From NCBI GenBank assembly GCA_963082875.1, contig OY720098.1, forward strand, positions 19,840,001 to 19,904,000: a stretch of DNA of 64,000 nucleotides, given 5' to 3'. Below, piece by piece: positions 1 to 12,200 of this stretch (positions are counted from its first letter, which is position 1; each line of letters opens with the position of its first letter). The stretch comes from Corella eumyota. Lineage: Eukaryota > Chordata > Ascidiacea > Phlebobranchia > Corellidae. The notes beneath the pieces were generated by a model that saw only the letters and a list, made by a program, of their open reading frames with translations, was not told the DNA's origin and did no database searches. The translations under genes and the position numbers were made by a program.

Positions 1-193
1 GTTGCCTGTGGCAGTTTGGGATATTATAGATTATAATTCCCCGATAATTATACTGCTGATAAAGTGCTGGCTCAGCAGGAGTTCATACCGTTTATAGCGA
101 CTTACTCAAGGGCGCTACAGCATGAGGTCAGTAGGGATTGAACCCACGACCCCATGTGTGGAGTAGCAAGTGTTCTTACCACTACACCACGCT
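1..193 (-). repeat. tRNA-derived SINE, cut by window start
   Basis: Minus-strand copy of the main SINE of this window. Read on the minus strand it has a tRNA-like head (A-box-like TGGTGTAGTGG, B-box-like GGTTCAATCCC), then the shared body with the paired CTTGAGTAAG and CCAAACTGCC segments. Its 3' part lies beyond the left edge of the window. Confidence 0.85.
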
Positions 194-1098
194 TTATTAA
201 TTTATATTAAATAGACTAAAAAAAACATTCAATAAAAAATAAATATTAACAAATAAAGCTTCACATTTTTAGTTTTTTTACTACGTTAACATTTAGATAT
301 TTTAGCTTATTTTTAAATAGAAAAACATATATATTAAATATTATTACACCAGATTGGATAGTCTGATTTAAATATAAAAAAAAACAATAAATTTACCCTG
401 CCAAAGTGTAAGATACCAACAAGATTACAATAAATAAAGATTGAATCCAATTTTTATCCATTTTTAATTTTTTTTTTCGGAACTTTAATATTAATTGTTG
501 ACCAAACTCTTTCTTAAAGCCCTAACCAAATACCTTTACACTAGGATTGTTTCAGTTTTTGTAATTTAATAATTACACTCTGTTATTTTTTTCTATATTT
601 TATATGTTTGTTAAAAAATGCCGGTGACGTTTTCTTGTTTTTTTCTTATAAACAACAATGAATGAAAACTACGTCAACGTGTGTATTACTTCCGGGTTGT
701 TTTATCCCACGCTATTTTCTCATGGCAGCGACATCTAACATTTGTTTTAAATAATATATCTATTTATCCTCAACAAATTCTTTTCTATCTTTCCACATCG
801 AGGATGAAGATATAAACAAAAAACGGTTAAATTTAACAAGCTTTATGATTGGTTTATCCCATAAAGGATTATAGAAAACAATCTAATATAAAAATTGGGA
901 AAGTTACTTTCTCTATGGCAAATAAATATCACAATCTCTCATAAAAATGTTTTATATCTGATTAAAAAGAGTTATGTTTGTCGTACCAAGCGAAACTGTT
1001 CTGTAATATTTAAGTTATTTGGCTATGAGATTTAATAAAACTGTTAACTACATTAAAAAAGCTTGATATTAAAAAGGGAAAATATTGTTAGCAAAATT
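194..1098. other. Upstream spacer of first Kelch gene
   Basis: AT-rich spacer with no supported exon. It holds a short 3' end fragment of the main SINE at about 788-828 (the CCACATCGAGGAT tail) and, at 979-1026, a block shared with the second Kelch gene that is listed separately. Confidence 0.6.
979..1026 (+). promoter_or_regulatory. Conserved upstream block of Kelch gene 1
   Basis: The stretch TGTCGTACCAAGCGA, then ACTGTTCT and a nearby AAGTTATT, recurs almost unchanged at 5374-5420 upstream of the second Kelch gene. It lies 120 bases before the ATG here and 160 bases there. Conservation amid diverged spacer suggests a promoter or 5' UTR element; the bound factor is unknown. Confidence 0.5.
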
Positions 1099-4000
1099 AT
1101 GGACAACGTTATTTCTATCGAAGGAACGACCGATATTGGTGAAATCAAGTATGTAAGAAAAATCAAACCTAACTTGAATGATTTTGCAGCCAGGTGAGTT
1201 AAAAGTTTATTATTATAAATCTTCAAAATCTTTTTACAGTTTAAATGTTTTTTTAGAAATCGAAAAGAATATTATGACGTTACTATCAAGTGTGGAGGTG
1301 AATCAGTTCCAGCAAACAAAATGATCTTAGCTTGTAACTGTCTCTTCTTTGAAGCACTTTTCGACGTCTCAGTATGTAACTTTATTTATGAATAGCTATA
1401 CAAAACATATTGGCTATAGTCTAAGGTTAGAGTCAAAAACTATAACATTTCACTAAACTAAATATTTGTTAGATAAAAGAAAAAAATTCGGGTTTCGTTG
1501 AAATTGAATGCATAGACTCAACATCCATGAGATCAGTTATTGATTATTTTTACAACGGAGAAGTTAAAATAAACGTCACCAATGTTTGCAACATGCTTAA
1601 TGCTGCTGATTATTTGCAAATAGAAGGTAAATTTGAATAACTATTTTAAGTTTAACAAATTAATATTTTAAAATGTGCTTTAAAAACAATAGATGTATTG
1701 TTGACAAAAGTTGTATTAGAACAAGTTTTATTAAAATAATAAACATTAAATATAAAAATTATCAAGTTATTCTCAAGTGTGTTTTTGTTTGTTAATTCTA
1801 ATATTTTGCAGAGCTTAAAGATGATTGTATTTTGTATTTGCAAAAAGCAATTTCTTGCCAGAACTGGTTCAGTCTTCGCTTATTGGCTGATCGTTACCAT
1901 AGCGACAGACTTAGTGATGACGTCATATCATTCGCACGCGATAACTTTGTTAATATTTTGTCATGCGACGAGTACAAGAGTTTGGTGGAAGACGATTTTT
2001 GTTTCTTGTACTCAGTTTGCACAAATGTAAGTTATCTGAATAAGCAGTTTATTAAACTGCACAAAAGGTTTTAAAGGGTTTTATGTAAATTGTTTTTTTT
2101 GGATTCGGTCTAGAAAAAGTATTGGTTAAAATGATAGTAAATTATATGCTTGAAATAAGAGTAAATGTTTGTAAGATTAAAAAAAAAAAAAATTATAAAA
2201 CTTTGTAGCATTTTTTTAGTGTGCGCAGACTGACAAAACGACTTTGTACAAAGCTGTTGTTGAATGGATCAAGTTTAAATTCGACGAACGTATGGATCGC
2301 TTTCTTGAAGTTTTGGAGAAAATGGATTTGAAACTTACGGACCTTTCCTTTGAGTTTCTCAACAATTGTGTCGCACAAGAGGTTTGTTGATAAATATTTT
2401 ATTTAAATCATCCATTGTTTTCCTTCCTATTTTAGGAATTTATAAAAACAAATATCAATTATCTAAACGAAGTTCAAGAAGCGATGAAGAGTTTAACTAC
2501 TCCAGGTAAGTTGATGATATGAATTTAAAAAAAAAAACAATAAGTTATCAACATTTTTATTACCAAAAACAGAAAACTTACTTATTATCGGTGGATATGG
2601 TAATTACAACAAAGTTGCTAAATACAACATTGCATCAGACAAGTTTACTCAACTACAGGTAAAAAAGTTTTTAATTACAAAACTATTTAAGAATGGTCAC
2701 ATAGTGAAGAGGGATAAAATTGTTTATTATTTATTACTTTTTATAGAATCTTCCAGAAGGCAGAAGTTGCCACCGATGCGTGACGTTGGTTGATAATGTT
2801 TACGTCATCGGTGGTAACGATGGCATAACGTCAATTGAAACAGTTTATAGAATGAACATGAAGGGAATTCCCCCAACTTGGGAGCAAGTTCAATCAATGA
2901 CCTTAGTTGGTTACTTTAAAGCAGCTGTTGTGTATAATGGTTAGATCAATTTTTTTTAAGTGAAAAGGTCAACCTCACGACCTAAACATGGAATACCCGT
3001 TAGCCCGACCCATTCTCGAGTTGCCCTTGGCAGTTTGGGATATTATAGATTTATAATTGCCCCATGATTATCCTGCTGATTAAGGGCTGGCTTAGCAGAA
3101 GTTCACACCGTTTAAAGTGCCTGGGAATCAAACCAACGACCTCATGTGCAGATGTTCTTTATGTTCAAACATAGTAAAAACCTAATTTTTACGTTAAGTG
3201 TGTTTTTATTTTAAGTTGGGGATATATCAATGCAGTACAGCAAATCTTAATTTTGCCTTACAACAAACGATTTTTTTTAAAACAGGGTTAATCTATGTAA
3301 CTGGTGGATATTTAAATCCAATTGAGTTGTCATCTGGGGAATATTATTTGGAAAAACTGAATATTTGGAACAGAATAGCTGATATGAAAGTTCCAAAACA
3401 TGGCCATGAACTGGTCAAAATGAAAGGTGGTCCTTTTTTAAATCTTATATTAAAATATATAAATAAAGCAAATAGTAATTTAACTTAGGGTAGGCTTATT
3501 GTTTAAACCTGTAAATACCAAAGCTTTTTTTAAAAATCTGTTCTCAATCAATTAAACCCTAATTTTAACAATAAATAAACTATAAGAAGGTATAATTTAT
3601 ATCAGGTTATTTATATGCAATTGGTGGTAGTAATGGTGATAAAGCAACTAAAGTAGTCGAGAAATACAATCCAAGGGAAAACGAATGGGAATTCATCGCC
3701 TCCCTACAAACTGCCCGCAAGTGGTTTGTTGCTACAGCAACCGATGATGCAATTTACGTGATGGGTAATTTTAAATAATTAAAAAAAAAGTTTACAATAA
3801 TAAAAAAAATTATTTAAGGTGGTCACGATGGCGAAAAATCCCTAAAATCAACTGAAAAATATGACGTCATCGGTGACGTATGGATCAACCTTACAGACAT
3901 GATTACTGAGAGAAATGGTTTTTCGGGTTGTTTAATTCAAAACAAGATCTACATCGTTGGAGGGTAAGTTGCAGTTTGATAATTTAAAATAAATGTTTTA

Positions 4001-4347
4001 TGAGATAATATAATTAATAATGATAGCCCACATTTCGGCTTCTAATTTTTTTAAGTAAACGCGTGTTTGTAAATTTTTGTTAAAGTGTTAGTTTTATGCC
4101 CCAAAACTTGTAAAAAAATACTAAATCACTAATAGAGAAATCTAAATGTATAAGTTTAGCTTTAAAAGTATAGGTCAAAGTTTTTGACTATTAACAACAA
4201 ACTTAAACATTTTATTTTTACTAAAGAATCGGCATCGACAATCAGGGAATCGAATCGATCCACAAATACGACATAGAAGAATACAGTTGGGTCATTGTTA
4301 CAAACACGGAAGATGGAAACTTTAATCACACCGTCGTTGCTGTTTAA
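1099..4347 (+). CDS. BTB-BACK-Kelch (KLHL-type) protein, tandem copy 1
   Basis: Twelve exons: 1099-1193, 1257-1371, 1473-1626, 1812-2026, 2229-2381, 2436-2505, 2573-2658, 2747-2939, 3286-3426, 3606-3764, 3819-3963, 4227-4347; 548 codons, all junctions GT-AG and in frame. The N-terminus carries a BTB fold (YYDVTIKCGG, PANKMILACNCLFFEALF), the middle a BACK domain (CQNWFSLRLLADRY), and the C-terminal half Kelch blades with GG doublets (YVIGGNDG, YVTGG, YAIGGSNG, YIVGG). By family knowledge such proteins are usually substrate adaptors for Cullin-3 ubiquitin ligases; the substrate is not predictable. Intron 8 contains a SINE fragment. The downstream gene at 5534 is a paralogue with identical exon phases. 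The exact vertebrate KLHL counterpart is unclear, so no symbol is given. Confidence 0.9.
2966..3165 (-). repeat. tRNA-derived SINE fragment in Kelch intron 8
   Basis: Diverged minus-strand copy of the main SINE. It retains the CGACCTAAACATGGA, TCTCGAGTTGCC and CAGTTTGGGATATTATAG segments and a worn tRNA-like end. Confidence 0.75.
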
Positions 4348-4398
4348 ATTATTTCAGAAGCATAATTTTAGATAAGCCTTAATTTCTCAAGCTAGTAC

Positions 4399-4605
4399 TT
4401 ACAACTTATTAGTTGTTGCTTGGTCACCTTGATTTTTATCTGGATGCATTTGTTTGGCAAGTTTTCTATAAGCTGATTTAACTTGTTTAGTTGTTGCATA
4501 CCGAAATACTTCTGTAGGATCTAATACACTCCTACTATGGCTTAAACAATTATTAAACCCCAATAGAGTACGCTGTAAAGATGAGCATCGATAAGAAAGC
4601 CACAC
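4399..4605 (-). pseudogene. DnaJ J-domain remnant or lone exon
   Basis: The minus strand has an open stretch with a J-domain core: KSAYRKLAKQMHPDKNQGDQ, including the HPD motif and helix II. Helix I is reduced (DPTEVFRYATTKQV instead of a normal DPYxVLGV..ATTKQ layout), no in-frame ATG opens the stretch, and no partner exons were found on either side, both flanks being occupied by Kelch genes. A splice donor-like GTAAGT follows the segment. J domains stimulate Hsp70 ATPase; the Ser/Arg-rich lead could recall a mitochondrial DnaJ. Most likely a broken or orphan exon rather than a working gene. Confidence 0.5.
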
Positions 4606-5373
4606 TTAATTAAAATACACAAAATAGTCGTGTTAAATCAAACTCGCTAACTTATTACCAAAACCTGCCCAAGGATTCAATCTACCAAATGTAATCTGTA
4701 CAAGCGGCTTTTAATTAGAATTGAAACCACAGGAAATGCGAAATAAATGCGACACAAAAATATGACATGAAACACAAACTATAAAGTATATAATCAACAA
4801 ATTAAGCGTAAAAGCGAAAGTCTAATTGTGTGTTAAACCTTACTTATTTATGAGTTTTTACGTCCAGCGAACTGACCAAAAAGCTATTGTCAGTTATTTA
4901 AAGCGAAATAAAATAGGAGAAAGCGCTTACAAACAATAAAGAAAATACAAAGCATTATCGATAAACAGAACAACAAGTGCGTCATAAATGACGATGGGGA
5001 GTGAAAAATCTCCCGCAGCTGGGATCAAGCCGAATGATTCAGCGTGAAACGCTGAAGCTCACTAAAAGTGACCTTCCGCTAATAAATCATTTCAAATTTT
5101 TAATAAGATCGATAATGGACATAATAACTTGTAATAAATATCCCGTCTGTAAAAATAATAACTTTTAGGGGTTAAGTTATTACAAAAAAAGAGAAACTAT
5201 ATTAATATTAAAAATAACTTAAACTATGTTAAAAATAGTTAAAACAAAGTTGCGCAAATTTGTTCCTAACTGTTTTACAAATAACAAAAGTTTTAACAGC
5301 TATATATAGCAAAAAGCAAACACACGATTCAATAAAAATACTTTAAACAGAACAAACAAGGTTGTATTGTAAA

Positions 5374-5420
5374 TGTCGTACCAAGCGATACTGTTCTCTC
5401 ACTTAAAGTTATTCAGCCAT
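5374..5420 (+). promoter_or_regulatory. Conserved upstream block of Kelch gene 2
   Basis: Near-copy of the block at 979-1026 (TGTCGTACCAAGCGA, ACTGTTCT, AAGTTATT), 160 bases before the ATG of the second Kelch gene. Confidence 0.5.
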
Positions 5421-5533
5421 AACACATATCACCACAGTCGACAAGTAAAGCGTATCTTACCATTTTATTACTTATATACGTTTTCAAATACAAGTTAAAG
5501 TTTAGTTTGACACATAGTTACAGTTAAAAAACT

Positions 5534-8500
5534 ATGGACAACATTATTTCTATCGAAGGAACGACCGATATTGGTAAAGTTAAATATGTTAGAAAAGTGA
5601 AACCTGATCTTAATGCTTATGCAGCCAGGTAAGTTAGCTGTTTATTATAAAATATTTTTAAATCGTGTTGTTATTTAATTGTTTTTGTAGAAACAAATCC
5701 AAGTTTAATGACGTCACTCTTACGTGTGGGGGTGTATCAATCCCAGCAAACAAAATGGTTTTGGCTTGCAACAGTCTCTACTTTGAAACGGCTTTCGACG
5801 TACCAGTACGTTAAATTCAATGAAATCTTATTACATGATTGATTGTACTTAAATCATATTTTACTTAAAACAATATATATTTAAAATTTGGTTCATTGAA
5901 GATTATGAAAGGGTAAATGCAGTTCAGTTACGTTACATATTTTAATAAAGATAACAACAACAAAAGGAAGCCGGCAGCGTGGTGTAGTGGTAAGAACACT
6001 TGCTACACCACACACGAGGTCGTGGGTTCAATCCCACTGATCTCATGCTGTAGCGCCCTTGAGTAAGGCGCTATAAACGGTATAAACTCCTGCTGAGCCA
6101 GCACTTAATCAGCAGCATAATTACCGGGCAATTATAGTCTCTATAATATCCCAAACTGCCACAGGCAACTCGAGACTGGGTCGGAGTAACTTATGTTACT
6201 TTATGTTTAAGTCGCGCATTCGACTTTCCCACATCGAGGATAAAGATATATACAAAAAAAAAATTAATAAGTTGTGATAAAAACTTTTGATTTTGGGATT
6301 TGTTTATATAAGATTAACAAACGACAATTCAAAAGTAAAACTTTTCAGATGAAAGAAAGATATTCAGGTTCAGTGGAAATTGAAAGAATTGACGCAACAT
6401 CCATGAGATCAGTTATTAATTATATTTACGAAGGAGACATTGAAATAGACGTCACCAATGCTTGCCAATTGCTCGATGCTGCTGAATATTTGCAAATAAA
6501 AGGTATAAACTCTATCAATAATTTTTGAAAAAACAACGAGCAAGTGTAGAACAATTTTATGTCAACTTCTTTTTACACAAATTGTAAATACTTTACAGAT
6601 CTGAAAGATGAATGCATTTTATTTTTGCAAAATGCAATTACTTGCCAAAACTGCTTTAGTCTTCGCTTATTGGCTGATCGTTACCATAGCGACAAACTTA
6701 GTGATGGCGTTAAATCATTTATGTGCGAAAATTTTTCTAAGATTCTGTCACGTGACGAGTACAAGAAATTAGTGGAAGACGATTTTTGTTCCTTGTATTC
6801 AGTTTGCACAAATGTACTTAATATGCTGTGTGTTTAAGAACATAAAAAGTTTAAATTAGTTTTATGTAAATTGTATTTTTTTACTTCTTAAAAAAGCAAC
6901 TTCTTTGTTTTTATATTTGTACAGATTGACAAGACGACTTTGTACAAAGCTGTTGTTGAATGGATCAAGTTTAAATCCGACGAACGTAAGGATCGCTTCC
7001 TTGAAGTTTTGGAGAAAGTGAATTTGAAACTACAAGATCTTTCTTTAAAGTTTCTTAACAATGTTGTTACGCAAGAGGTTTGTTACTATTATACATTATT
7101 TAAATTATATATTTTATCACTTTTCTTTTTTTTAGGAATTTATAAAAACAAATCTCAGATATCTCAACGCAGTTTGTGAAGCGATGAAGGTTTTATCAAG
7201 CGAGGGTAAGATAAACACACATAGATTACGTGAACAGGTTAGCACAGATAATTTTTTTTATTACTAACAGAAAACTTACTTATCATCGGTGGAAAGGATC
7301 GTTACGATAAAGTTACTCAATACAACATTCCTTCCAACAAGTTTACTCAACTACAGGTAAAACTTTATGTTTAATCTTTTTCTAAGAATGATCATAAATA
7401 GAAAAGGAGTTTAATTAGCTTTATTGTTGACTATCATGTTTTATTTATTAGGAACTTCCAGAATATAAAAGTTGTCGTCACTGTTGTGTGAAACTAAACG
7501 ATTTTGTTTACGTCATCGGTGGAGAGGCTGACTATTATGAAACCTTACTTGTTACAGTTTATAGAATGAACATAAAGGGAAATCCCCAAACTTGGGAGCA
7601 AGTTAAATCAATAAACTCAGTTAGAGACGGGGCAGGTGCAGCAGTTCTTAACGGTAATATTAAAAAAATAAAATGAATTGGTTACATGTTTAAATGCAAT
7701 GAAAAATGCAAATAATATAACGAATAAATTAATTTCAAACAGGATTAATTTTTGTAACTGGAGGGTTTTTGGACCCAAATCATTTGTCATCTGGAGAATA
7801 TTATTTGGAAACACTGAATATTTGGAACAAAATAGCTGACATGAAAAGTTCAAGATATGGCCACGAACTAGTTGAACTAAAAGGTGATACACATTTTAAT
7901 ACACTTATACGTAGATTCTTGGTTTAAGGTCGGCTAATTATTCAAACCTGTAAAAATTGATGCAACATTAAATTGTTAGAAAAAATTGGGTTATTTATTT
8001 AGGTTATTTATATGCGATCGGTGGAACTGACGATTTCACTATATTTAACACAGTCGAGAAATACAATCCAAGGGAAAACGAATGGGGATTCACCGCCTCC
8101 CTACAAACTGCACGCAAGTGGTTTGTTGCTACGGCAACCGATGACGCAATTTACGTCATGGGTAGGTTTTAAATTTTAGAAAAAAAACAAAGTTAAGTTT
8201 AATTTCAAGGAAAATGTATACGATTTAGGAGGAAACGATGGCAATATAACTTTAAAATCAACTGAAAAATATGACGTCATCGGTGACGTATGGACCAACC
8301 TTACAGACATGATTACCGAGAGAAATAGATTTTCAGGTTGTTTGATTCAAAACAAGATCTACATCGTTGGAGGGTAATTTGCAGTTGATTAAAATAATGT
8401 TCAATGAAATTATATTTAAAAAGGTTTATCAAGCTACCGTTCCAACTACTATTTTTAATATTTTATTATTAATAAAGAGAAAACGATGATAAAGAAGTCA

Positions 8501-8595
8501 AATCGATCCACAAATACGACATAGAAGAAGACAATTGGGTCATTGTTACAAACACAGAAGAACAATACTGCGACCACGCAGTTGTTTCTTTTTAA
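5534..8595 (+). CDS. BTB-BACK-Kelch (KLHL-type) protein, tandem copy 2
   Basis: Twelve exons: 5534-5628, 5691-5805, 6349-6502, 6599-6813, 6925-7077, 7136-7205, 7271-7356, 7452-7653, 7743-7883, 8003-8161, 8229-8373, 8478-8595; 550 codons. Ten of the twelve exons have exactly the length of their counterpart in copy 1; exon 8 is 9 bases longer and exon 12 three shorter. The N-terminus (MDNIISIEGTTDIG), BTB (FNDVTLTCGG), BACK (CQNCFSLRLLADRY) and Kelch blades (YVIGGEAD, FVTGG, YAIGGTDD, YIVGG) all match. Intron 2 is expanded by a full-length SINE. Recent tandem duplication with both copies kept open suggests functional retention; probably a Cullin-3 adaptor by family analogy. Confidence 0.9.
5971..6256 (+). 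repeat. Full-length tRNA-derived SINE (reference copy)
   Basis: The best complete copy: tRNA-like head from CCGGCAGCGTGGTGTAGTGG, B-box-like GGTTCAATCCC, body with CTTGAGTAAGGCGCTATAAA, CTGCTGAGCCAGCACT, CAAACTGCCACAGGCAACTC, and an end CCCACATCGAGGATAAAGAT followed by an A-rich tail. About 285 bp. It lies in intron 2 of Kelch gene 2. The tRNA part should act as an RNA polymerase III promoter, as in other tRNA SINEs. Confidence 0.9.
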
Positions 8596-9280
8596 ACTAT
8601 TTAGTAACCCTATCAATTATATAAACTACCGACATCTAAACAAAGGGCCAAACTAAAAACTTTAGATCTACCTGCCCCAGGCCCCAGGTTTAATCTTAGC
8701 TGCTTTATTGTCGTAGCTTTTTCTAGTGAAGTGGTTACTTTTGCAAAGTTAAAAACTAAGCTGTAGGTTGTAAACTTGTTATGATTTTTTTGATGAATAA
8801 AACACTTCTAATTGCTAAAGTGTTGCTTGTGAAAAGTTAAAAAAACTAAATATTACGCAATATTATAAAATGGTTAGTTGTTTTAAAAAACTAATATAAC
8901 GTAGTCTTCTTAAATTCTGCTGTAATTTTGTTTTGTTTTGAGGATAAATACACAAAAATTAGAGTAAGCACTTATCTTTAAATTTTGATCTGTAAAAGTG
9001 TTGACCGAAATTTTTGCAGCTTTTTAATTTTTCTTCTAAATCACGAGGCAGCGTACAAGCCGACAAACTTAAAAAAAGTAAAACCGTTGTTTATGTTGTT
9101 ATCTCTATATATAATTAAATAAGTTTAAAGTAAGTTGTTAATATTTCTACTTTTTATTTATTTACAGATATAGATATTAAGTAATTTATATGTTAACATT
9201 TAAATCAGTTGTCAAAATCAATCAAAGTCTGAAAAGTCAAAAATTGTAAATTCATCTCGCCAAAACTAAAAGGGTTAAAA
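8596..9280. other. Spacer before the FET gene
   Basis: AT-rich, no supported exon or repeat seen. Presumably holds the 3' UTR of Kelch gene 2 and the promoter of the FET gene. Confidence 0.5.
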
Positions 9281-12200
9281 ATGTCCAATCAAGCTTGTAA
9301 GTATTTTTTGTTTTCAAAGCTTAGCTTATATTGATTTTTGACATTTATTAAGTATTAAATATTAATAATTTGCCTGAATTATATCTGGCTGTCTGGTGTA
9401 AATTACTTAAAACTCGGCATAAAATGACATATATTTTACTAAAATTTTGAAGTCCTGGTCCAGTCTGGAAAATAGGGCAGTTTTCGACGAGATCTCGTGC
9501 GTGCAAGCGTAAAAAATGGCGTGACCGCGCGTGCACGCGTACAACGATTTTCGGTCTGCACGTGATTTATGTTGGCGTGCTTTACTTAAATCTGGTTAAA
9601 TATACAAGGCGTCAGCATTGCGCGTGCACAAATTTTTTAAAACCAGGCGTGCAAAACGTTAATTTCGGGCGTGCATTTTTTTCACCGAAAAAATCTCGTG
9701 TGTGCACGCTGCACTTCTTTCCAGGCTGGTTCCTGGTCAATTAAGGTTTTTAAATTGTAGCAAAACATTTCATAAAAAATTCTGTTCTGCAATATTTGCA
9801 AACTTGTAATATCTGACTCTAGACAGCTAGATTGATCCCTATTCAATTTTCTGGATCAAACAACCTTTACTCCTGATCCTTTATTCAGTCTGGAAAATAG
9901 GGCGTGGGTCCAAGCATGAAAATTTGCATGACCGCGCATGCACGCTTACAAAAATTTTCGGTAGCATATTTACCTTTAATTTTGTATTTATTTAAAAAAC
10001 CAGGCGTGTAAAACGCCAATTACAGGCGCACATTTTTTTCAACGAAAAAAATCTTGTGCGTACACGCTTCTCTACTTTCCAGACTGGTTTACTATCAATT
10101 TATTTGACCTATTTTAACTATAAAACAAATCTATTAAATCCTGTGTAATTTCATTAAAATATTAGTAGATTAGGAACCAACTTTGCATTTTATGACTACA
10201 CTTATATTAACATATTTGGTATAAATCTGAATTAAAAAAAATCGAAAGTGGTTAAAAAGTTTTATGTTATTTTAGCACAAGGTTACATGGGTGGAGGTCA
10301 GCAAGGTTACGGGGATTACAGCCAGAAATCATCGGCTCCTCCTAGTGGACAACAACAGGGACAAGTAAACATTTTAATTTCAGCATATTTTTAACTTTTT
10401 GTAACCGACAATATTAGTTTTTTGATTAAATAATTATTTTTTGTAGGGCCAAGGTCAAGGTGGTCAGTATGGGAATTATGGAGGTCAAGGGGGTCAAGGT
10501 TACCAACAATATCCACAAGGGGGGGCCCAAGGTTTGGAAATATTTTAGCGATATTTGTAATCAAATTTTTTTTTTAAATTTAAAATTAAAAACTTGTTTT
10601 AATTTTTTTATTATTTTAAATTTAGGTGGCAACCAACAATATGGGAACTACCAACAACAACAACAAGGTGGAAACCAGTACAGTCAACAACAACAACCAT
10701 ACAGGCAATCTGGTTCACAACAACCACCTCAGAACCAGCAAGGTGGCCAATATGGTTCTTACAACCAGCAAACCCAATCAAGTGGACAACCAAATACACC
10801 AAGTAATTAAAATTGATAAAAATTATGCAAAAAATGGTTTTTAAATGGTTATTTTAAATTAACTAGGTGGAGGTAGTGGTTATGCTAAACCAGATCAGAA
10901 ACCAGGTGGTTACGGACAACAACAACCATCCAGTGGTTATGGTCAACAATCTGGTTCCTATGGCAACCAGCAACAACCACAAGGAGGTGGTGGTTATGGC
11001 AACCAACCACAGAGTGGTGGATATGGCGGTGGTCAAAGCCAAGGTGGTTACAACAACCAGCAGAAACCATCCTATAATAACCAGCAATCTGGTGGATATG
11101 GTGGATCGCAGGGTGGTCCAAACCAATCACAAGTAAGTTTTTAACCTTTTTTTTAAGTTTTAAAAAGTTTTTTTAAATGACATTTTAAAAGCAAAATTAA
11201 TTAAATATTTTAAACATTTTTAGATGGGTTCTGGTCAGGGGGGTTACCAACAAAATAGAGGGGGTTACGGTGGCTCAAATAATAATGGAGGTAAGCAAAA
11301 CATTGGGTAAAAATTACTAATTTAATTGATTAAAAATAATAAGTACATATAAGAACAAAAAAGAATATTTTAATTTAAGTATTTTTTTTTATTTTTAGGG
11401 AGCAGGGGTGGTGGCTACGATAGTTCACGTGGCGGTGGCCGTGGGGACAGTGACCGTGGTCGTGGAAGTTTTAGAGGGAGGGGTGATGACCGTGGGGACA
11501 GAGGTGGTTACCGTGGAAACGAACAACAGTAAGTTGATTTTTATTTTCCTAATTTTAATACAAAAAATAGTGCCATATTATTATTGTTACCACCTTTTCT
11601 GTGGCACCTAAAAGTTGCAAATTTAGTCAAAACTTGTCACTTTAGGTGCTAATTACGGTTTTTGGGTCACAATTTGCAAATAAAACATGGGGCTTTAAAA
11701 CTGTTTTGATTATGAGTATATTCCAACTTAATATAATACATATATATATATACAACTATTTTTTTACTTAAAAATTTTAATTAAACTAATATTGTCTGAA
11801 TACCGAAAAAAGAATATTAAAGGTATAGGGGTTACAGTTTTTACCTTATTTATATTTATATTTTATATGCTATTGATATCTCTTATTCACTAACTATGGG
11901 TTTTGCATTATTAATTATTTTTGTTAAGGCTATTAACTACAAACTGGTTTATATAAAGAAGAAGCTACATAATAAGTATACAGGTTAAATTATGCTATTT
12001 TACCTAAAAAAAGAATATTATTATTATGTTTTTATAACAAAAATAAAAATTGTATTGTTAATATATAGGGCTGGAATTATTATTAATTTTTATTAATTTC
12101 TGTTTGGTATGCAAGATTTTAAGACTTATAAAAAATGGGGAGAATAAATGTAAAAAATATTAAGACTGTCATGAAATTTTTCGAATATTTGCAAAAACTT

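Larger units (their letters stand above)
4348..5533. other. Spacer between the two Kelch genes
   Basis: Contains a J-domain remnant on the minus strand (4400-4605), a GC-richer hairpin cluster (about 4975-5090) and the conserved upstream block of the second Kelch gene (5374-5420). Otherwise AT-rich without supported exons. Confidence 0.6.

Noticed and set aside
5971-6060. True tRNA gene at SINE heads
   Set aside because: The A- and B-box-like parts are tRNA-like, but the acceptor stem does not pair and the segment continues into the shared SINE body in every copy.
10611-11130. Long alternative and minus-strand frames over the low-complexity FET exons
   Set aside because: They result from the repeated CAA/GGT composition; the plus-strand exon chain gives a continuous Gly/Gln/Tyr-rich protein with correct splice phases.
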